Positions 21,285 through 31,364 of a DNA stretch of 64,000 bases are shown in pieces (the first letter of the stretch is position 1; each line of letters begins with the position of its first letter). The translations under genes and the position numbers were made by a program. The notes beneath the pieces were generated by a model. That model was not told the origin of the DNA. It ran no database searches and was given only the letters and a program-made list of their open reading frames with translations. Source of the stretch: Pectinophora gossypiella (lineage: Eukaryota > Arthropoda > Insecta > Lepidoptera > Gelechiidae); contig NC_065424.1 in the NCBI RefSeq assembly GCF_024362695.1, positions 7,876,786 to 7,940,785 on the forward strand, given 5' to 3'.

Positions 21285-22545
21285 GATAGAACTTCACTTA
21301 CAGGTAAGTTCGTTTAATCTCTTAATTATACAAATACTTTAATACATAAGAAGTTTAGCTTCTAGCTAAATCCGTGGAAGCCCTGTTACGAAGCGTGACT
21401 TCCGTACATCATCATAGCGTCGTGGGTCGAATCCCAGTAAACCTATGGCAAAAGTCAAAATATGGCAATAGGCTCGCTACTATAAAATGGAACTTAGAAA
21501 TAGCATCACCAGAACGGAAACTATAGAGTGATTATTTCAAGTCTTCGGAGTCAATAGAAGCTGTCGTTTCTCGTATGGCTGCTTTGAATGGTGCAAGCTT
21601 TAGATTATTTTCTGAAAGCGTTGCTCTCCGCCAACTCATCAAAAATAGTGGAATGTGTGACTCATGTTTCTGATTCCGGTATTAATATCGGAATTCCGAC
21701 ATTGAGATCTAATATCGGAAATCAGTATCGGAATTGAAAACCTTCCGATATTGCATGCCCTACTTACGACAAATTAACATACTACCATTCGAAGATTTTT
21801 TTTTGTTCACATTTTGTCCTGTAGAGGGCGGTACATTGAATTTAGCGTGACGACACATACTTAACCTATAACTACCGGACAATCAAGACGCTTCTAACGA
21901 CACCTCATTTTTTAAATTCTGACATGTGGTTTAGAACTTAGGTTGGAACAGTTGGTGCATACAAACATACATATATACATACATGCATACATAGCGGTCA
22001 AACACATAACCCTCCTTTTTGATTCGCCGAAGTCGGGTAAAAAAGATACACGCATATTAAGGTGTTAGTTCAGTTTATGTCAATCTTTCGGTAAGTATGT
22101 TTCAAGGAAGCTCAAATATAAATAACCAAACCCGGATATCCTACTTAAAGAGCTTTTCAAAATGGCCTCCAAACTGCACCCGTAGTAGAGTTCTTTCAGA
22201 ACGTTTTGCTGAAATAAACCTAGAAAGCCTCCAGCCACTGAATCCTTATTGTCCCGGCTTTAATTTACATAAATATCCCATTCCTTTTAACAGTCGCTCC
22301 AGTTCAGTTGAAGCCTGACATTTTATTTGCTTAAATATTTATTTTATTTGCGAATTGCGAAATCGTTTATATACTGAATCCCAAGGGAGCAAGTCTTTAA
22401 TACCGTCTTATGTACTTCCCTAATCTGTCATCATCTTTAATAGATTGTAAACATCAGCTCCTGTTTTTATTTTTATAGTCAGTGTTGTACGCGACCAAAA
22501 TTAGGGATCTCCAAATAAAGTACCCCAAAAATATTTAGATGGCGC
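21285..22545. other. No supported gene
   Basis: 21370-21450 has a degenerate B box (GTCGAATCCCAG) and may be an old SINE head. 21674-21760 has several TATCGGAA/TTCCGATA units. The frame at 22097-22318 (73 residues) has no signal peptide or domain. 22500-22560 carries a GATGGCGCTGTACA segment of repeat H. Confidence 0.4.
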
Positions 22546-22975
22546 TGTACAATTATGATCATTCATGTACCCACTTTAGAACTTTGTCGCATCTACATAT
22601 TTGACAGAGGAGCTCGGTGGCGCAGCGGTTAACGCGCTCGGTCTACGATTGTTGAAGTTAAGCAACTTTCGCAAAGGCCGGTCATAGGATGGGTGACCAC
22701 AAAAAAAAAGTTTTCATCTCGAACTCCTCCATGCTTCGGAAGGCACGTTAAGCCGTTGGTCCCGGCTGCATTAGCAGTCGTTAATAACCACCAATCCGCA
22801 CTGGGCCCGCGTGGTGGTTTAAGGCCCGATCTCCCTATCCATCCATAGGGAAGGCCCGTGCCCCAGCAGCGGGGACGTTAATGGGCTGATGATGATTATG
22901 ACGACTTACACTTCAATTTTTCAATGAGGATAAGACACGGTACTAAAGTGTAATATATATCAATGCTCGTGTATC
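22546..22975 (+). mobile_element. MITE M1 split by a SINE D
   Basis: Left part TGTACCCACTTTAGAACTTT..CATATTTGACA and right part GACTTACACTTCAATTTTTC..AATGCTCGTGTA belong to one M1 element. The interval between them is filled exactly by SINE D. Confidence 0.75.
22606..22902 (+). mobile_element. SINE family D with chimeric tRNA/5S-rRNA head
   Basis: The first 40 bases look like a tRNA A-box region (GGTGGCGCAGCGGTTAACGC). The next 60 contain GAAGTTAAGCAACTT and GGATGGGTGACCAC, matching the internal control region of 5S rRNA (AAGTTAAGC...GGATGGGTGACC in animal 5S). Then come an A run, the core shared with SINEs A and C (22732-22766), a middle shared with SINE C (ACCACCAATCCGCACTGGGC), and a tail AAGGCCCGTGCCCCAGCAGC ending GGGCTGATGATGATT. 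A second copy is at 24984-25228. Confidence 0.82.
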
Positions 22976-23018
22976 AACATATACGAGGATTGATTTATAA
23001 CCTTCTAACCTAACCTTT

Positions 23019-23333
23019 CTATAACCTTCTAATTTCCCTTAATTCCCTTACCTTTATTCTAACCATCTTATAACCTTCTAATTTCATGAATAACAGACAT
23101 ATTTCATCTTTTATCTTTGTGTTTGGGTATAAATTACCCTTGTTATTACACCCAGGCACAACACATCTTCCACCAATTATTATTCCGATCAAAATAAAGA
23201 GAAGCAATATAGAATAGAAACATAATTCTATACAGGATTCAAGTATCAAGCAACAATTATTTTTATTTAAGACTCTGCCATTAAATTGAATTTTTTGAAT
23301 AATTATGAACCCGAAGAATAAGAAAATAGGCAA
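23019..23333 (-). repeat. Repeat H fragment with a short CxxxC coding-like stretch
   Basis: On the minus strand an open frame contains GGRCVVPGCNNKGNLYPNTK. The DNA matches 61855-61990 (plus strand) and the neighbourhood of 45583-45667, so this is a dispersed element, not a host gene. The RCVVPGC start resembles the first cysteine pair of THAP-type zinc fingers, but no later Cys/His pair is visible. Confidence 0.5.
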
Positions 23334-23641
23334 TTATCACGAAGCCTGGAAAGGCAGTCATTGGCAGGCGTGTCGGAACTTTTTCTTATCTATATTTTTT
23401 GTCCTGCAAACTTAAAACCCTGTGTCTTGTACTTAATCTAATACTAACAAATTGTGCCGTTCTATTTTCAAAGTTCAATCTACACCATTGGACTATTCAC
23501 CGATTAATTTAATTTAACAGATCAAAATTATATTTTAATGTTTAATTTCCATAGAATCTTGACGTTGGCAGAATCATCGTATATGAACGATGCAGCCATA
23601 AAGAAGAAAAAGTTATAGTTGTTATCTATATTTTATATTAA
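23334..23641. other. No recognisable feature
   Basis: AT-rich spacer between repeat H and a SINE; no exon or inverted repeat seen. Confidence 0.4.
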
Positions 23642-23970
23642 CAGCCTCCGTGGTCTAGTGGTTAGAGCGTTAGGCTCACGATCTGGAGGTCCAGGTTCGA
23701 TTCTCGATGGGGACATTGTCGAAATCACTTTGTGAGACTGTCTTTTGTTTGTAAGGACTTTTCAGGCTTGAATCAGCTGATTGTCCGAAAAAGTAAGATG
23801 ATTCCGTGCTTCGGAGGGCACGTTAAGCCGTTGGTCCTGGCTATTAGCCGTAAAAGCACCTCCACCAACCCGCGTTGGAGCAGCGTGGTGGATTATGCTC
23901 CATTCCCCCTCCGGTTGATTGAGTGGAGGCCTGTGTCCAGCAGTGGAACGTATATAGGCCGTTTATGTTA
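23642..23970 (+). mobile_element. SINE family C, full length
   Basis: Head GCCTCCGTGGTCTAGTGGTT, B box GGTTCGATTCT, core at about 23804-23840, tail with GGAGGCCTGTGTCCAGCAGT and ACGTATATAGGCCGTTTATG. Very similar to 8417-8757 and 54272-54595. Confidence 0.87.
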
Positions 23971-24029
23971 TGTTTATGTATTTTATATTATGTGTTTGTA
24001 TGTACTGCTGTTGATGCACCACAACTACC

Positions 24030-24330
24030 ATGACGTCGTCATCTCCCAAGCGTTATCCCGTTTCACAGGGTCCGCTTACCTGACCTGAAGATTTGACAGG
24101 TCCGGTCTTTTACAGAAGCAACTGCCTGTCTGACCTTCCAACCCGCGAAGGAACCAGCCCAATACAGGTTAGGTCACATAACTCTGAAACGCATTTCTCG
24201 GGAATGTGGGTTTTCTCACGATGTTTTCCTTCACCGGTGAGCTCGTAATCGGTTAAGGAAAAAAATCGAATGTCATTGGTTTAGTGCCGTGCTGGATTCA
24301 AGCCTTCGGCCTCATGGTGTGAGACACGCT
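24030..24330 (-). mobile_element. SINE family B
   Basis: Reverse complement of the SINE B pattern: CCGCTTACCTGACCTGAAGA, AGAAGCAACTGCCTGTCTGA, CTCACGATGTTTTCCTTCAC. The head end is worn. Confidence 0.75.
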
Positions 24331-24800
24331 TTCATTTTTGCTCACCTTAATGACAATAAGCCACGTCAAGTTTTTAATCCGAATACTCTTCACGAAATGA
24401 ACGCAACTTGGTAACAAAACTCACAAAGCGGAGTCAGTGTAAGAAACGTAAGGGGCATCCTTGAGGCTATTATCTCAAGGCCCCTCGTCGGCCTCTGAGG
24501 CCCCGCCTATGAGGCCCCTCCGACCTCGAGCGAGGCTTTCAGACGCGAGATAACTGGAGGCTTGAGAATATCGGTCAAGTTCGAGCTTTACAGCTTTTTG
24601 TTCGTTGAATTGGTTACTTCTGTTGAATTGATCTTCAGGTTAGAGAAGCATTTCCCATAAAGCGGGACAAAGCTAGCGAGATGATGATGTATTGTTGAGT
24701 TCTATGCTGATCTCCCAAAAAAGAAATAACCAAGGTTAACCAATGTCGTAAAAGCGACAGAGGAATTTGTTTCCTAAAGTTTTTTTTTGTGTTTTTGCCT
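24331..24800. other. No gene; short GC-rich block at 24455-24560
   Basis: The block repeats GAGGCCCC three times and has AAGGCCCCTCGTCGGCCTCT. Its type is unknown. The remainder is AT-rich with no exon. Confidence 0.4.
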
Positions 24801-25453
24801 TCACCCATGCTTAGGGAAATTAACAAAGAGAAAATTAAATCGACTTAATGACAATATAAAGATTGAAAATTTCGCGTTTATAGCAGAAGGTCGCGGTGGT
24901 GTGAAAAATGAAAATGAGAAATGTTACAAATTGGAGTCTCCATTTAAGCGGCATAGTCTGTGTTTGGAGTCCCCGCTCTTCCATTCATCATCAGCCTATT
25001 AACGTCCCCAAGATCGGGCTTTAAACCACCACGCGGGCCCAGTGCGGATTGGTGGTTATTAACGACTGCTAATGCAGCCGGGACCAACGGCTTGACGTGC
25101 CTTCCGAAGCACGGAGGAGCTCGAAATGAAAACTTTTTTTTTGTGGTCACCCATCCGGCCTTTGCGAAAGTTGCTTAACTTCAACAATCGCAGACCGAGC
25201 GCGTTTACCGCTGCGCCACCGAGCTCCTCTCCATTATAACAAACAAATTCTCTGTAAACAAAGCAGTGGGTATACTTTACAGATTGAAAAAAAAGACAAG
25301 TAATTACTATGGCATGCAGATAGAAACTATATCAGCACACCGGTGTAATGGTTATCACGCTCGTCCAAGAGCTGCGGGTTCAAGGCCCTTCCGAGTCAGA
25401 ATTTTTCGATTTAATTTTCTCTTTGTTAATTATTTCCTTTGGTCTATGGGGTA
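24800..25453. mobile_element. Inverted-repeat DNA element containing a SINE D
   Basis: Arms at 24819-24844 and 25409-25434 are perfect reverse complements (AATTAACAAAGAGAAAATTA...), with weaker matching outward to CCCAT/ATGGG. The interior includes a degenerate tRNA-like stretch at 25335-25390 (GTGTAATGGTTATCACGCTC, then GCGGGTTCAAGGCCC) without a paired acceptor stem, so I do not call a tRNA gene. Confidence 0.6.
24984..25228 (-). mobile_element. SINE family D, second copy
   Basis: The reverse complement repeats all parts of 22606-22902: GGTGGCGCAGCGGTAAACGC, the 5S-like GAAGTTAAGCAACTTTCGC and GGATGGGTGACCAC, the A run, the shared core, and a GGCTGATGATGAAT end. It has a deletion in the tail region before the CAGC motif. 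Two independent copies with the same chimeric head rule out a chance junction. Confidence 0.82.
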
Positions 25454-25469
25454 ACTGATTTTCTAGATT

Positions 25470-25629
25470 ATTTGCTTTACACGTCTAAACTGCTAGACCG
25501 ACTTGAATGAAAATTGGCAAATAGATCGAAACCCAAGGTTAGAAATAGGGTACGTTCCAAATAGGATTTAGAGTGCTTACCACGATATACCCGAAGACCC
25601 CGCGGCCGAAGTCGAGGGCGGAAGGCTAG
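25470..25629 (+). mobile_element. Helitron 3' end
   Basis: The end is CGCGGCCGAAGTCGAGGGCG...GGCTAG followed by host T, preceded by GACTTGAATGAAAATTGGCA, a pattern seen upstream of many arthropod Helitron ends. The 5' TC end was not located, so the left border is uncertain. Confidence 0.65.
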
Positions 25630-25737
25630 TAACAAATAAAAACATACTTAACAATGAAAGGTTTAACAAAAGGTGGGGTTATATCATAGACTAATCGGCT
25701 AGTCGGCTAAAATCGTAGTCGAGACATCTCTAATATA

Positions 25738-25985
25738 CGTAAAGAACGGACAATCTCCGCCCCGCACCGATTCGTATCGGCGCCGAGCTAGATTTACCTC
25801 ACCCCCGCTGGGTCTCGCGTTAGTCGAGTGAGTGAGTCGAGTGAATGAGTGTGCCGACGATTTTCATGCAGCTTCTTTTCCCCAGCTATACAAGTTGTGA
25901 GAAGCTGCAGTAGTTCTATGTAAAAGTTGACGATTCAAAGATTCAAAGAAGAAAGATATTTTTGAATTTGAAATTAACCGCCTTG
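25738..25985 (+). repeat. Repeat G followed by a LINE 3' tail
   Basis: 25738-25835 (GCCCCGCACCGATTCG, CACCCCCGCTGGGTCTCGC) is repeat G. 25855-25975 (GCAGCTTCTTTTCCCCAGCT, TTGTGAGAAGCTGCAGTAGT) matches 41010-41090 and, inverted, 63300-63390, where it sits 3' of a LINE coding end. G plus tail together occur in the same order at 40911-41090. Confidence 0.55.
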
Positions 25986-26359
25986 CGCGCCCTGTCTATC
26001 TGTCTCACTCACACTTACTCGGTAAGGCGGCATACGATAAGAACGCGATTTGTGCATGGAGTGCCCGGGAGGTGTTGCAAGGAGGCAAAATACTCCTGGT
26101 TTTAGTTTGTCTCTTTCCCGGTCTGCTGGAAGAGATATCTACTTATTAGAAATAAACGGAACCCTTTTTACCCTACTGCTGCGGTGTTTGACCGCTATGT
26201 ATGTATGTATGCACGTCTCTTCCAACTTAACTTCTAAACGACCTGTCAGAATTTAACAAATGCGGTGTCATTAGAAGCGTCTTGATAATCCGGTGGTTAT
26301 AGGCTAAACTCAAGTAGCGCCCTCTAGAGGACATAGAGTGAGAACGAAAAAAAATAGAA
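25986..26359. other. No supported feature
   Basis: Unremarkable spacer; a GTATGTATGTATGC run near 26200 is a simple repeat. Confidence 0.4.
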
Positions 26360-26580
26360 AAAAACAGCCTATAGATACACGTCGCACTGCTGGGCACAGG
26401 CCTCCCCTCAATCAAGCGGAGGGTGTATGGAGCATACTCCACCACGCTGCTCCGCTGCGGGTTGGTGGAGGTGTTTTATACCGGGATCAACGGCATAACG
26501 TGCCCTCCGAAGCACGGAATCACCTTACTTTTTCGGACAGTCAGGTGATTCAAGCCTTCAACGTCCTTACCAAAAAAAAG
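26360..26580 (-). mobile_element. SINE family C, 3' two thirds
   Basis: The reverse complement starts just after the head (GACTGTCTTTTTTTTGGTAA) and includes the core and the tail GAGGCCTGTGCCCAGCAGTG. Confidence 0.75.
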
Positions 26581-26875
26581 ACAGTCTCGTGTACAATAAA
26601 ATATTAAAGAAATAAATACATTTTCCAGATACTTTTAAACCCGAAGAAATTCCAAGATGGATGTGATAAACCGTATGATGAGTAATCGGCCCGTCGCCCG
26701 CATAATGGGCCATCAGGTTGGACACAGCTCCTAACTCGACAACGGAATCCCTTAGTCGTAAAGATAACATACTAACCACTGAACTACCTTATTCTCGGCC
26801 GTCACTGATATGAATAAGGGTTTAGATTAGTAAGGCTTTCCTCTTATAAACCTTTTTATATTTTATCACCGGTTC

Positions 26876-26960
26876 CCGGGGACTGTTTCCCTCAGCGCTC
26901 CCTATTGGTCCGGCCAAGTAGTGAATGCCATAATGTGGCAAATCTACAATAAATTATGTC
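26876..26960 (+). repeat. Repeat E, 3' fragment
   Basis: CCCTCAGCGCTCCCTATTGG, GGCCAAGTAGTGAATGCC, GGCAAATCTACAATAAATTA; matches the end of repeat E at 47073-47395. Confidence 0.6.
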
Positions 26961-27071
26961 GTTAGTCCCTCAATTGGCTCGTGTACTAGGTTCAAGATAA
27001 ATTATGTGATTACTAAATAAAGACAGATCTAAAACTAACAAAAAAGTTTTATTTTTTCTATTTAACTTATT

Positions 27072-27210
27072 TATGAATACAATATAAATACACTTTATTG
27101 CACCAAAATAAAAAGATATAATTACAAAAAGAGTCTTAACTAAGTACATGGCAAACGGCGGCCTTGTCGCTTAAAGCGATTTCTTCCAGACAACCATAAG
27201 GTGAGAAAAA
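27072..27210 (-). repeat. LINE 3' tail
   Basis: Reverse complement of the GGTTGTCTGGAAGAAATCGC...GCAATAAAGTGTATTTA tail family (see 15503-15630). 26961-27071 and 27211-27594 contain no supported feature. Confidence 0.6.
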
Positions 27211-27594
27211 ATTGAATTTATTTGATATATTTATATATTTTAATTTGAATTTTAATCAAGAAAAATCGTAATAATAAGTTCCTCATTTATTACGTTTTTC
27301 TATGACGTCACAGTGTGCTTTTTCATATAAATTCCATAATAGCTTCGTGTTTTGACGTTTAGTAAAAAGTAACTGATTTGACAAGGTAGTTGGAAACTAA
27401 CCTTTTTTGAATTGTTACATTATGCGATATAAAAACCAGCTGAATGGTTTTTTGTTATCAGCGATCCCCATTTGTCTAACCAAGTAGCGAATGCCATCCG
27501 AGGCTTTACATTAAACCCAGTCATAAACAAAAGTCAAAATGTTTCGCACTTCTAATTAATGATTTCACGATAAAACCCTATTACGTACATGAGC

Positions 27595-27775
27595 TCACGA
27601 CTATATCCCAATTGGGGTAGTCAGAGGTACATCCATCGCAAGATGAACTGAGTACCCACACATCACCGAACTTTCTGTTAGACCAACGTGATAGGTGATG
27701 AACTGTATCACCGTATAATAATGGTCGAGCCAACTGCGTTAGTAGAGACTGCACTTAACATAAATTACTAGATCA
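27595..27775 (+). repeat. Repeat F
   Basis: Nearly the same sequence as 10855-11035 (CACGACTATATCCCAATTGG, AGATGAACTGAGTACCCACA). 27776-27964 has one 60-codon frame without a recognised domain. Confidence 0.6.
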
Positions 27776-27964
27776 TTAAAACCCTATTAATTATGGAAAA
27801 TACGAGTAAAAAGCCATCATTAATTATATTAACACCTACTCCACTTCAGTTTAATGCAGTGGATTATTTTTGCCAAGGGAGCAGTAAAGAGCAAAGTAAT
27901 ATTCAAATTATGCATCAAATTATATATCGTAAAACAATTTATTCCATTTTTGTAATTCTTGCAT

Positions 27965-28126
27965 CCATGGTATAAGAAGACTAGGTAAGTATGTGACAGC
28001 TAGCCTTTCAAGGTTACATTTTAAGGTCCACCCTACGTTGCCATTTCGTAAAAAATAAATTACCCACGTTTATTTTACTTTGCAAGGAAATTTTGAACTT
28101 TTAGTAAAAGATTTACGTACAGTTTA
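27965..28126 (+). repeat. Dispersed repeat paired with 1046-1200
   Basis: Inverse copy of 1046-1200, including GTTGCCATTTCGTAAAAAAT and TTACTTTGCAAGGAAATTTT. Confidence 0.6.
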
Positions 28127-28154
28127 ATGATTTTTTATATCATCATTCATCATC

Positions 28155-28320
28155 ATTATCAGCCGTATGACACCCACTGCTGGGCATAGACCTCCCCCAA
28201 GGATCTCCACGACGATCGGTCCTGCGCTGCCCGCCTCCAGCGGCTTCTCGCGACCTTCACCAGATCGTCGGTCCACCTTGTAGCGGGCCTACCCACTAAG
28301 CGTCGTCCGACACGATGTTT
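28155..28320 (-). mobile_element. 3' end of a LINE reading frame (copy 1)
   Basis: The translated end is RPATRWTDDLVKVARSRW...RSLGEVYAQQWVSYG followed directly by the stop and a TGATGATGATG run. This W..DL.K...W...A.....W..L..A...QW pattern closes many lepidopteran LINE polyproteins. 5' truncated. It lies head to head with the copy at 28355-28504. Confidence 0.75.
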
Positions 28321-28354
28321 ATATATGTGATAAATAATATTAATTAAATACATT

Positions 28355-28504
28355 GGGTAGGCCCGCTACAAGGTGGACCGACGATCTGGTGAAGGTCGCG
28401 GGAAGCCGCTGGATGCGGGCAGCGAAGGACCGATCGTCGTGGAGATCCTTGGGGGAGGCCTATGCCCAGCAGTGGGCGTCATATGGCTGATGATGATGAT
28501 GATG
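28355..28504 (+). mobile_element. 3' end of a LINE reading frame (copy 2)
   Basis: Reads RPATRWTDDLVKVAGSRW...SLGEAYAQQWASYG then stop, where the stop TGA is the first unit of a (TGA)n tail. Bases 28455-28474 (GAGGCCTATGCCCAGCAGTG) are nearly the same as the 3' tails of SINEs C and D. A third, internally deleted copy is at 45645-45838. Confidence 0.78.
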
Positions 28505-28794
28505 AAATACATTAATCAGTAATTCATTAAATCAAGAATAAATTTTACGGCCTTGGAATGTTGGAGATACCAATTTAATGGTAACACTTACATCATCAAG
28601 GGCTAGCAATGGCGGCTTGTTATAGGACTGAGCATACCTGGTCTTCTTATACCATGCTTGCACCAATGTATCGCCACATTAGCCTAATTATAGTCCACGT
28701 AGGTACCTAGTTTTCTTTCTCATGTATTAATGACGTAGCCAGATCTTAGAATTGATCTTTTCATGACGTGCTCGATCAGTTCATGAAATGAAAA

Positions 28795-29010
28795 AAAAAA
28801 AAAGAAAAGAAAGGAAAACATGAAACAGTAGGACTAGGGCTCTGTGCTGGGAGGTTTTCTGGCCACGTCTTTCCCTCAGCGTTACAGATTCCGATGTGGT
28901 AGTAGTTTTACAGCTAGTTACATAATATGTAATTTAATTATGTTTGACGTTCAAAAAGCGCTAACTTTGTAAGCCAATTTTGAAAAATAAATATTTTTGA
29001 ATTTTTTTTT
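28795..29010 (+). repeat. LINE 3' region, inverted partner of 30415-30620
   Basis: Contains TCTGGCCACGTCTTTCCCTC, GATTCCGATGTGGTAGTAGT and AAAAAGCGCTAACTTTGTAA, followed by an AAATAAATATTTTTGAA-T-rich end. The same sequence occurs in reverse at 30415-30620. Looks like the 3' end of a non-LTR element inserted twice in opposite orientation. Confidence 0.6.
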
Positions 29011-30178
29011 TAATCTCACTCAGTTCAGCCCCAACAATAAACACAAAAAGTTTCACGATATAAGCAACTAAATGCATGATGACTTCATGATATGGCCAAA
29101 CATTGGCAAGCATATCGTAAAATTAGTAACATTATCCACCGCTAGTGGCGCTGGTGTCGATTATATTTAAAACTTGATTGATAATAATCCATGATTCAAT
29201 GTAATTGTACAATTTTCCATATCGATAGTAACGATTAGGTAAATAATTTTGAACTTAATAAATTAATCGACTATTCGCATTTTTATTACACCACAGCATG
29301 GACACCCTACATTAATGATATGGCCAAACGTTGATTGAAATATCATTAAACGTTGACGTTTCAACCGGAGGGGGTATGGAGCATACTCCACCACGCTGCT
29401 CCACTGCTGGTGGAGCTGCTATACACTGTACTATGCTATACTACGATATACTTATTATTAATTTATTATAAACTTTTACCCTCTTCATCTTGCCATCTTA
29501 ATTTGCGCCCCAATAATACTTAGGTAAGTACGTAATTATATGGAAGAATCAAATAAAGTTGTAATTAAATACCTACCTACTAGAAAAGTATCTTGAAAAG
29601 TAAATGAAGTAGGTAGGTAGCTACCTACCGAATATACCTGCGTTATACGACATTATTTTGTCGAGCAATAAATAACACGTACAAAAGATGTAAATTGATT
29701 ACAAAGTAATTATTTTTACGCAAAAGTGTACCTACCTACATAATACGGGAAGATTTGAGAATTAAATTAAAAAGTCATTTTGTCGTGACTAAAAAGCATT
29801 TTTCTACATTGTTTAACAGCGGGAAAAGCACTCTTTTCGACATGGAAAAGTAAAATTTTCAGTTTTCACATTAATTAATTTAAACACATAGCAACATCAT
29901 CGTTAAAACAATAACAAAACATTGAATTAATATTTCATCAAAATTTTTGTCTGCATAAAAGTAGGTAGGTAGGTATTTTTTTGTAAAAAATCAAAGTGTC
30001 TACCGGGACTTTCCACATATTTTTTCCTTACTTTATACCTATTGCCGAGAATTATTGTAACTTAAAGGTTGATAGGTAACGTCGGACGAAAACAGACCAA
30101 TGTCAATAGAGCCACAATCACGTCACAAAATCAGACAAACATTGTTATAATTATAAATAAAACACTTAAAAGAATCAT
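29011..30178. other. No supported gene apart from a SINE C scrap at 29364-29412
   Basis: 29364-29412 (ACCGGAGGGGGTATGGAGCA) is a piece of SINE C tail. The rest is AT-rich with several TAGGTAGG/CCTACCTA runs (29530-29640, 29960-29975). As this lies downstream of the signal-peptide exon at 30186-30241, it should be its first intron. Confidence 0.4.
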
Positions 30179-30185
30179 TTACTTA

Positions 30186-30241
30186 CCGACAGCGAGGGAT
30201 ATGGCGAGGAGAACAGCCAATAACACGTTGTATTTGGACAT
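30186..30241 (-). CDS. First exon of a secreted-protein gene (signal peptide), rest not found
   Basis: On the minus strand ATG opens MSKYNVLLAVLLAISLAV, a clear secretory signal (charged start, hydrophobic core). It is followed after one base of the next codon (a G) by GTAAGTAA, a strong splice donor, so the intron is in phase 1. Upstream, 30245-30400 is GC-rich (CGCGCGCCCGCACGTGCCG on the minus strand) and free of repeats, as expected for a promoter, in contrast to the AT-rich surroundings. I could not identify the second exon in the repeat-rich DNA at lower coordinates; it may lie outside the window. Product unknown. Confidence 0.55.
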
Positions 30242-30414
30242 TTTTCGGCCAATCACGGTGCGCGGTTTTAAAATTGGAATGGCATGATGGCGGCACGTGC
30301 GGGCGCGCGCTCGTCGCGACTGTGAGTGAGCCCCTCCACGCCCCGAGCGTTCATCCCTGGATGGTGTTGGGGACACACGGTCGGGGACGACCGCGAACTT
30401 GTTTGAGGAAAACT

Positions 30415-30620
30415 GTTCAAAATTCAAAAATATTTATTTTTCAAAATTGGCTTACAAAGTTAGCGCTTTTTGAACGTCAAAAATTAAATTACATAATTAT
30501 GTAACTAGTTGTAAAACTACTACCACATCGGAATCTGTAACGCTGAGGGAAAGACGTGGCCAGAAAACTTCCCAGCACTGGGCTCTAGTCCTAATGTTTT
30601 CCTTTCTTTTTTTTTTAATC
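30415..30620 (-). repeat. LINE 3' region, inverted partner of 28795-29010
   Basis: Reverse complement of 28795-29010 with minor differences. It lies about 170 bp upstream of the signal-peptide exon. 30621-30944 shows no further feature. Confidence 0.6.
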
Positions 30621-30944
30621 CAATTTGTATTACATATTTTATAAACTTAAATACAATGGTATTCCAATTACAGTCGGTGGAAGGAAACTGTTGCTCGGTC
30701 GTCTGTTTTAGGTACCGCGATGCTACCGAAAACATTTAGTGATTTTTACAGGTGTAATGTTTTATTTGACATAAAACACCACTGTCAGTGGATAAAGACG
30801 TTTAATATTGATACGATCACTATATCGCTGAACAAAAGACGTCGTTAGTCAACCAATTAAATGTCAATTTATGACAGTGTTGGAAAGATGCTCCCATAAA
30901 TAGTACTGAAAATTGTGGCATTTATTTATGCCATACCTAGTCAC

Positions 30945-31050
30945 AAACAGATCAGACAGGCAGTCGCTTCTATAAAAACCGGACCTGTCAAATCTTCAGG
31001 TTGAATAAGCGGACCCTATGAAAAACGGGATAATGCTACCTAGAGATGAT
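30945..31050 (+). mobile_element. SINE family B, 3' fragment
   Basis: CAGACAGGCAGTCGCTTCTA, AAATCTTCAGGTTGAATAAG, GATAATGCTACCTAGAGATG. 31051-31364 shows no supported feature. Confidence 0.7.
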
Positions 31051-31364
31051 GATACCTAGTCATGAACAACCTACCAAACCTACCTATCTACAAACCCCTA
31101 CCTACATACAATAAACCTACGAGTAATTACAAATAGTAATATATAAAAGGGAAACCAAATTACAGAATTTACAAAAAATAAAATTATTAAACCAAGTACT
31201 TAAAATTTAAAAAGATTAAAAAAAATAGATTGCTGAATAAGTTAATCGACTTGGTTTCCATTAGACCTCACAACTTTTTATAGTCGAAAAACTACGTTGC
31301 GAGGCGTGCAATTTTAGTACATGAAATGTTTTTGTTGGTTGGTTTAGTTAGACCCCAAGCCGGA

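Noticed and set aside
22097..22318. 73-residue plus-strand frame as a small gene
   Set aside because: No signal peptide, domain, promoter or splice context could be seen; single open frames of this size are expected by chance here.
25335..25400. tRNA-Val-like sequence
   Set aside because: A and B box-like parts are present, but the acceptor and anticodon stems do not pair; it lies inside an inverted-repeat element.
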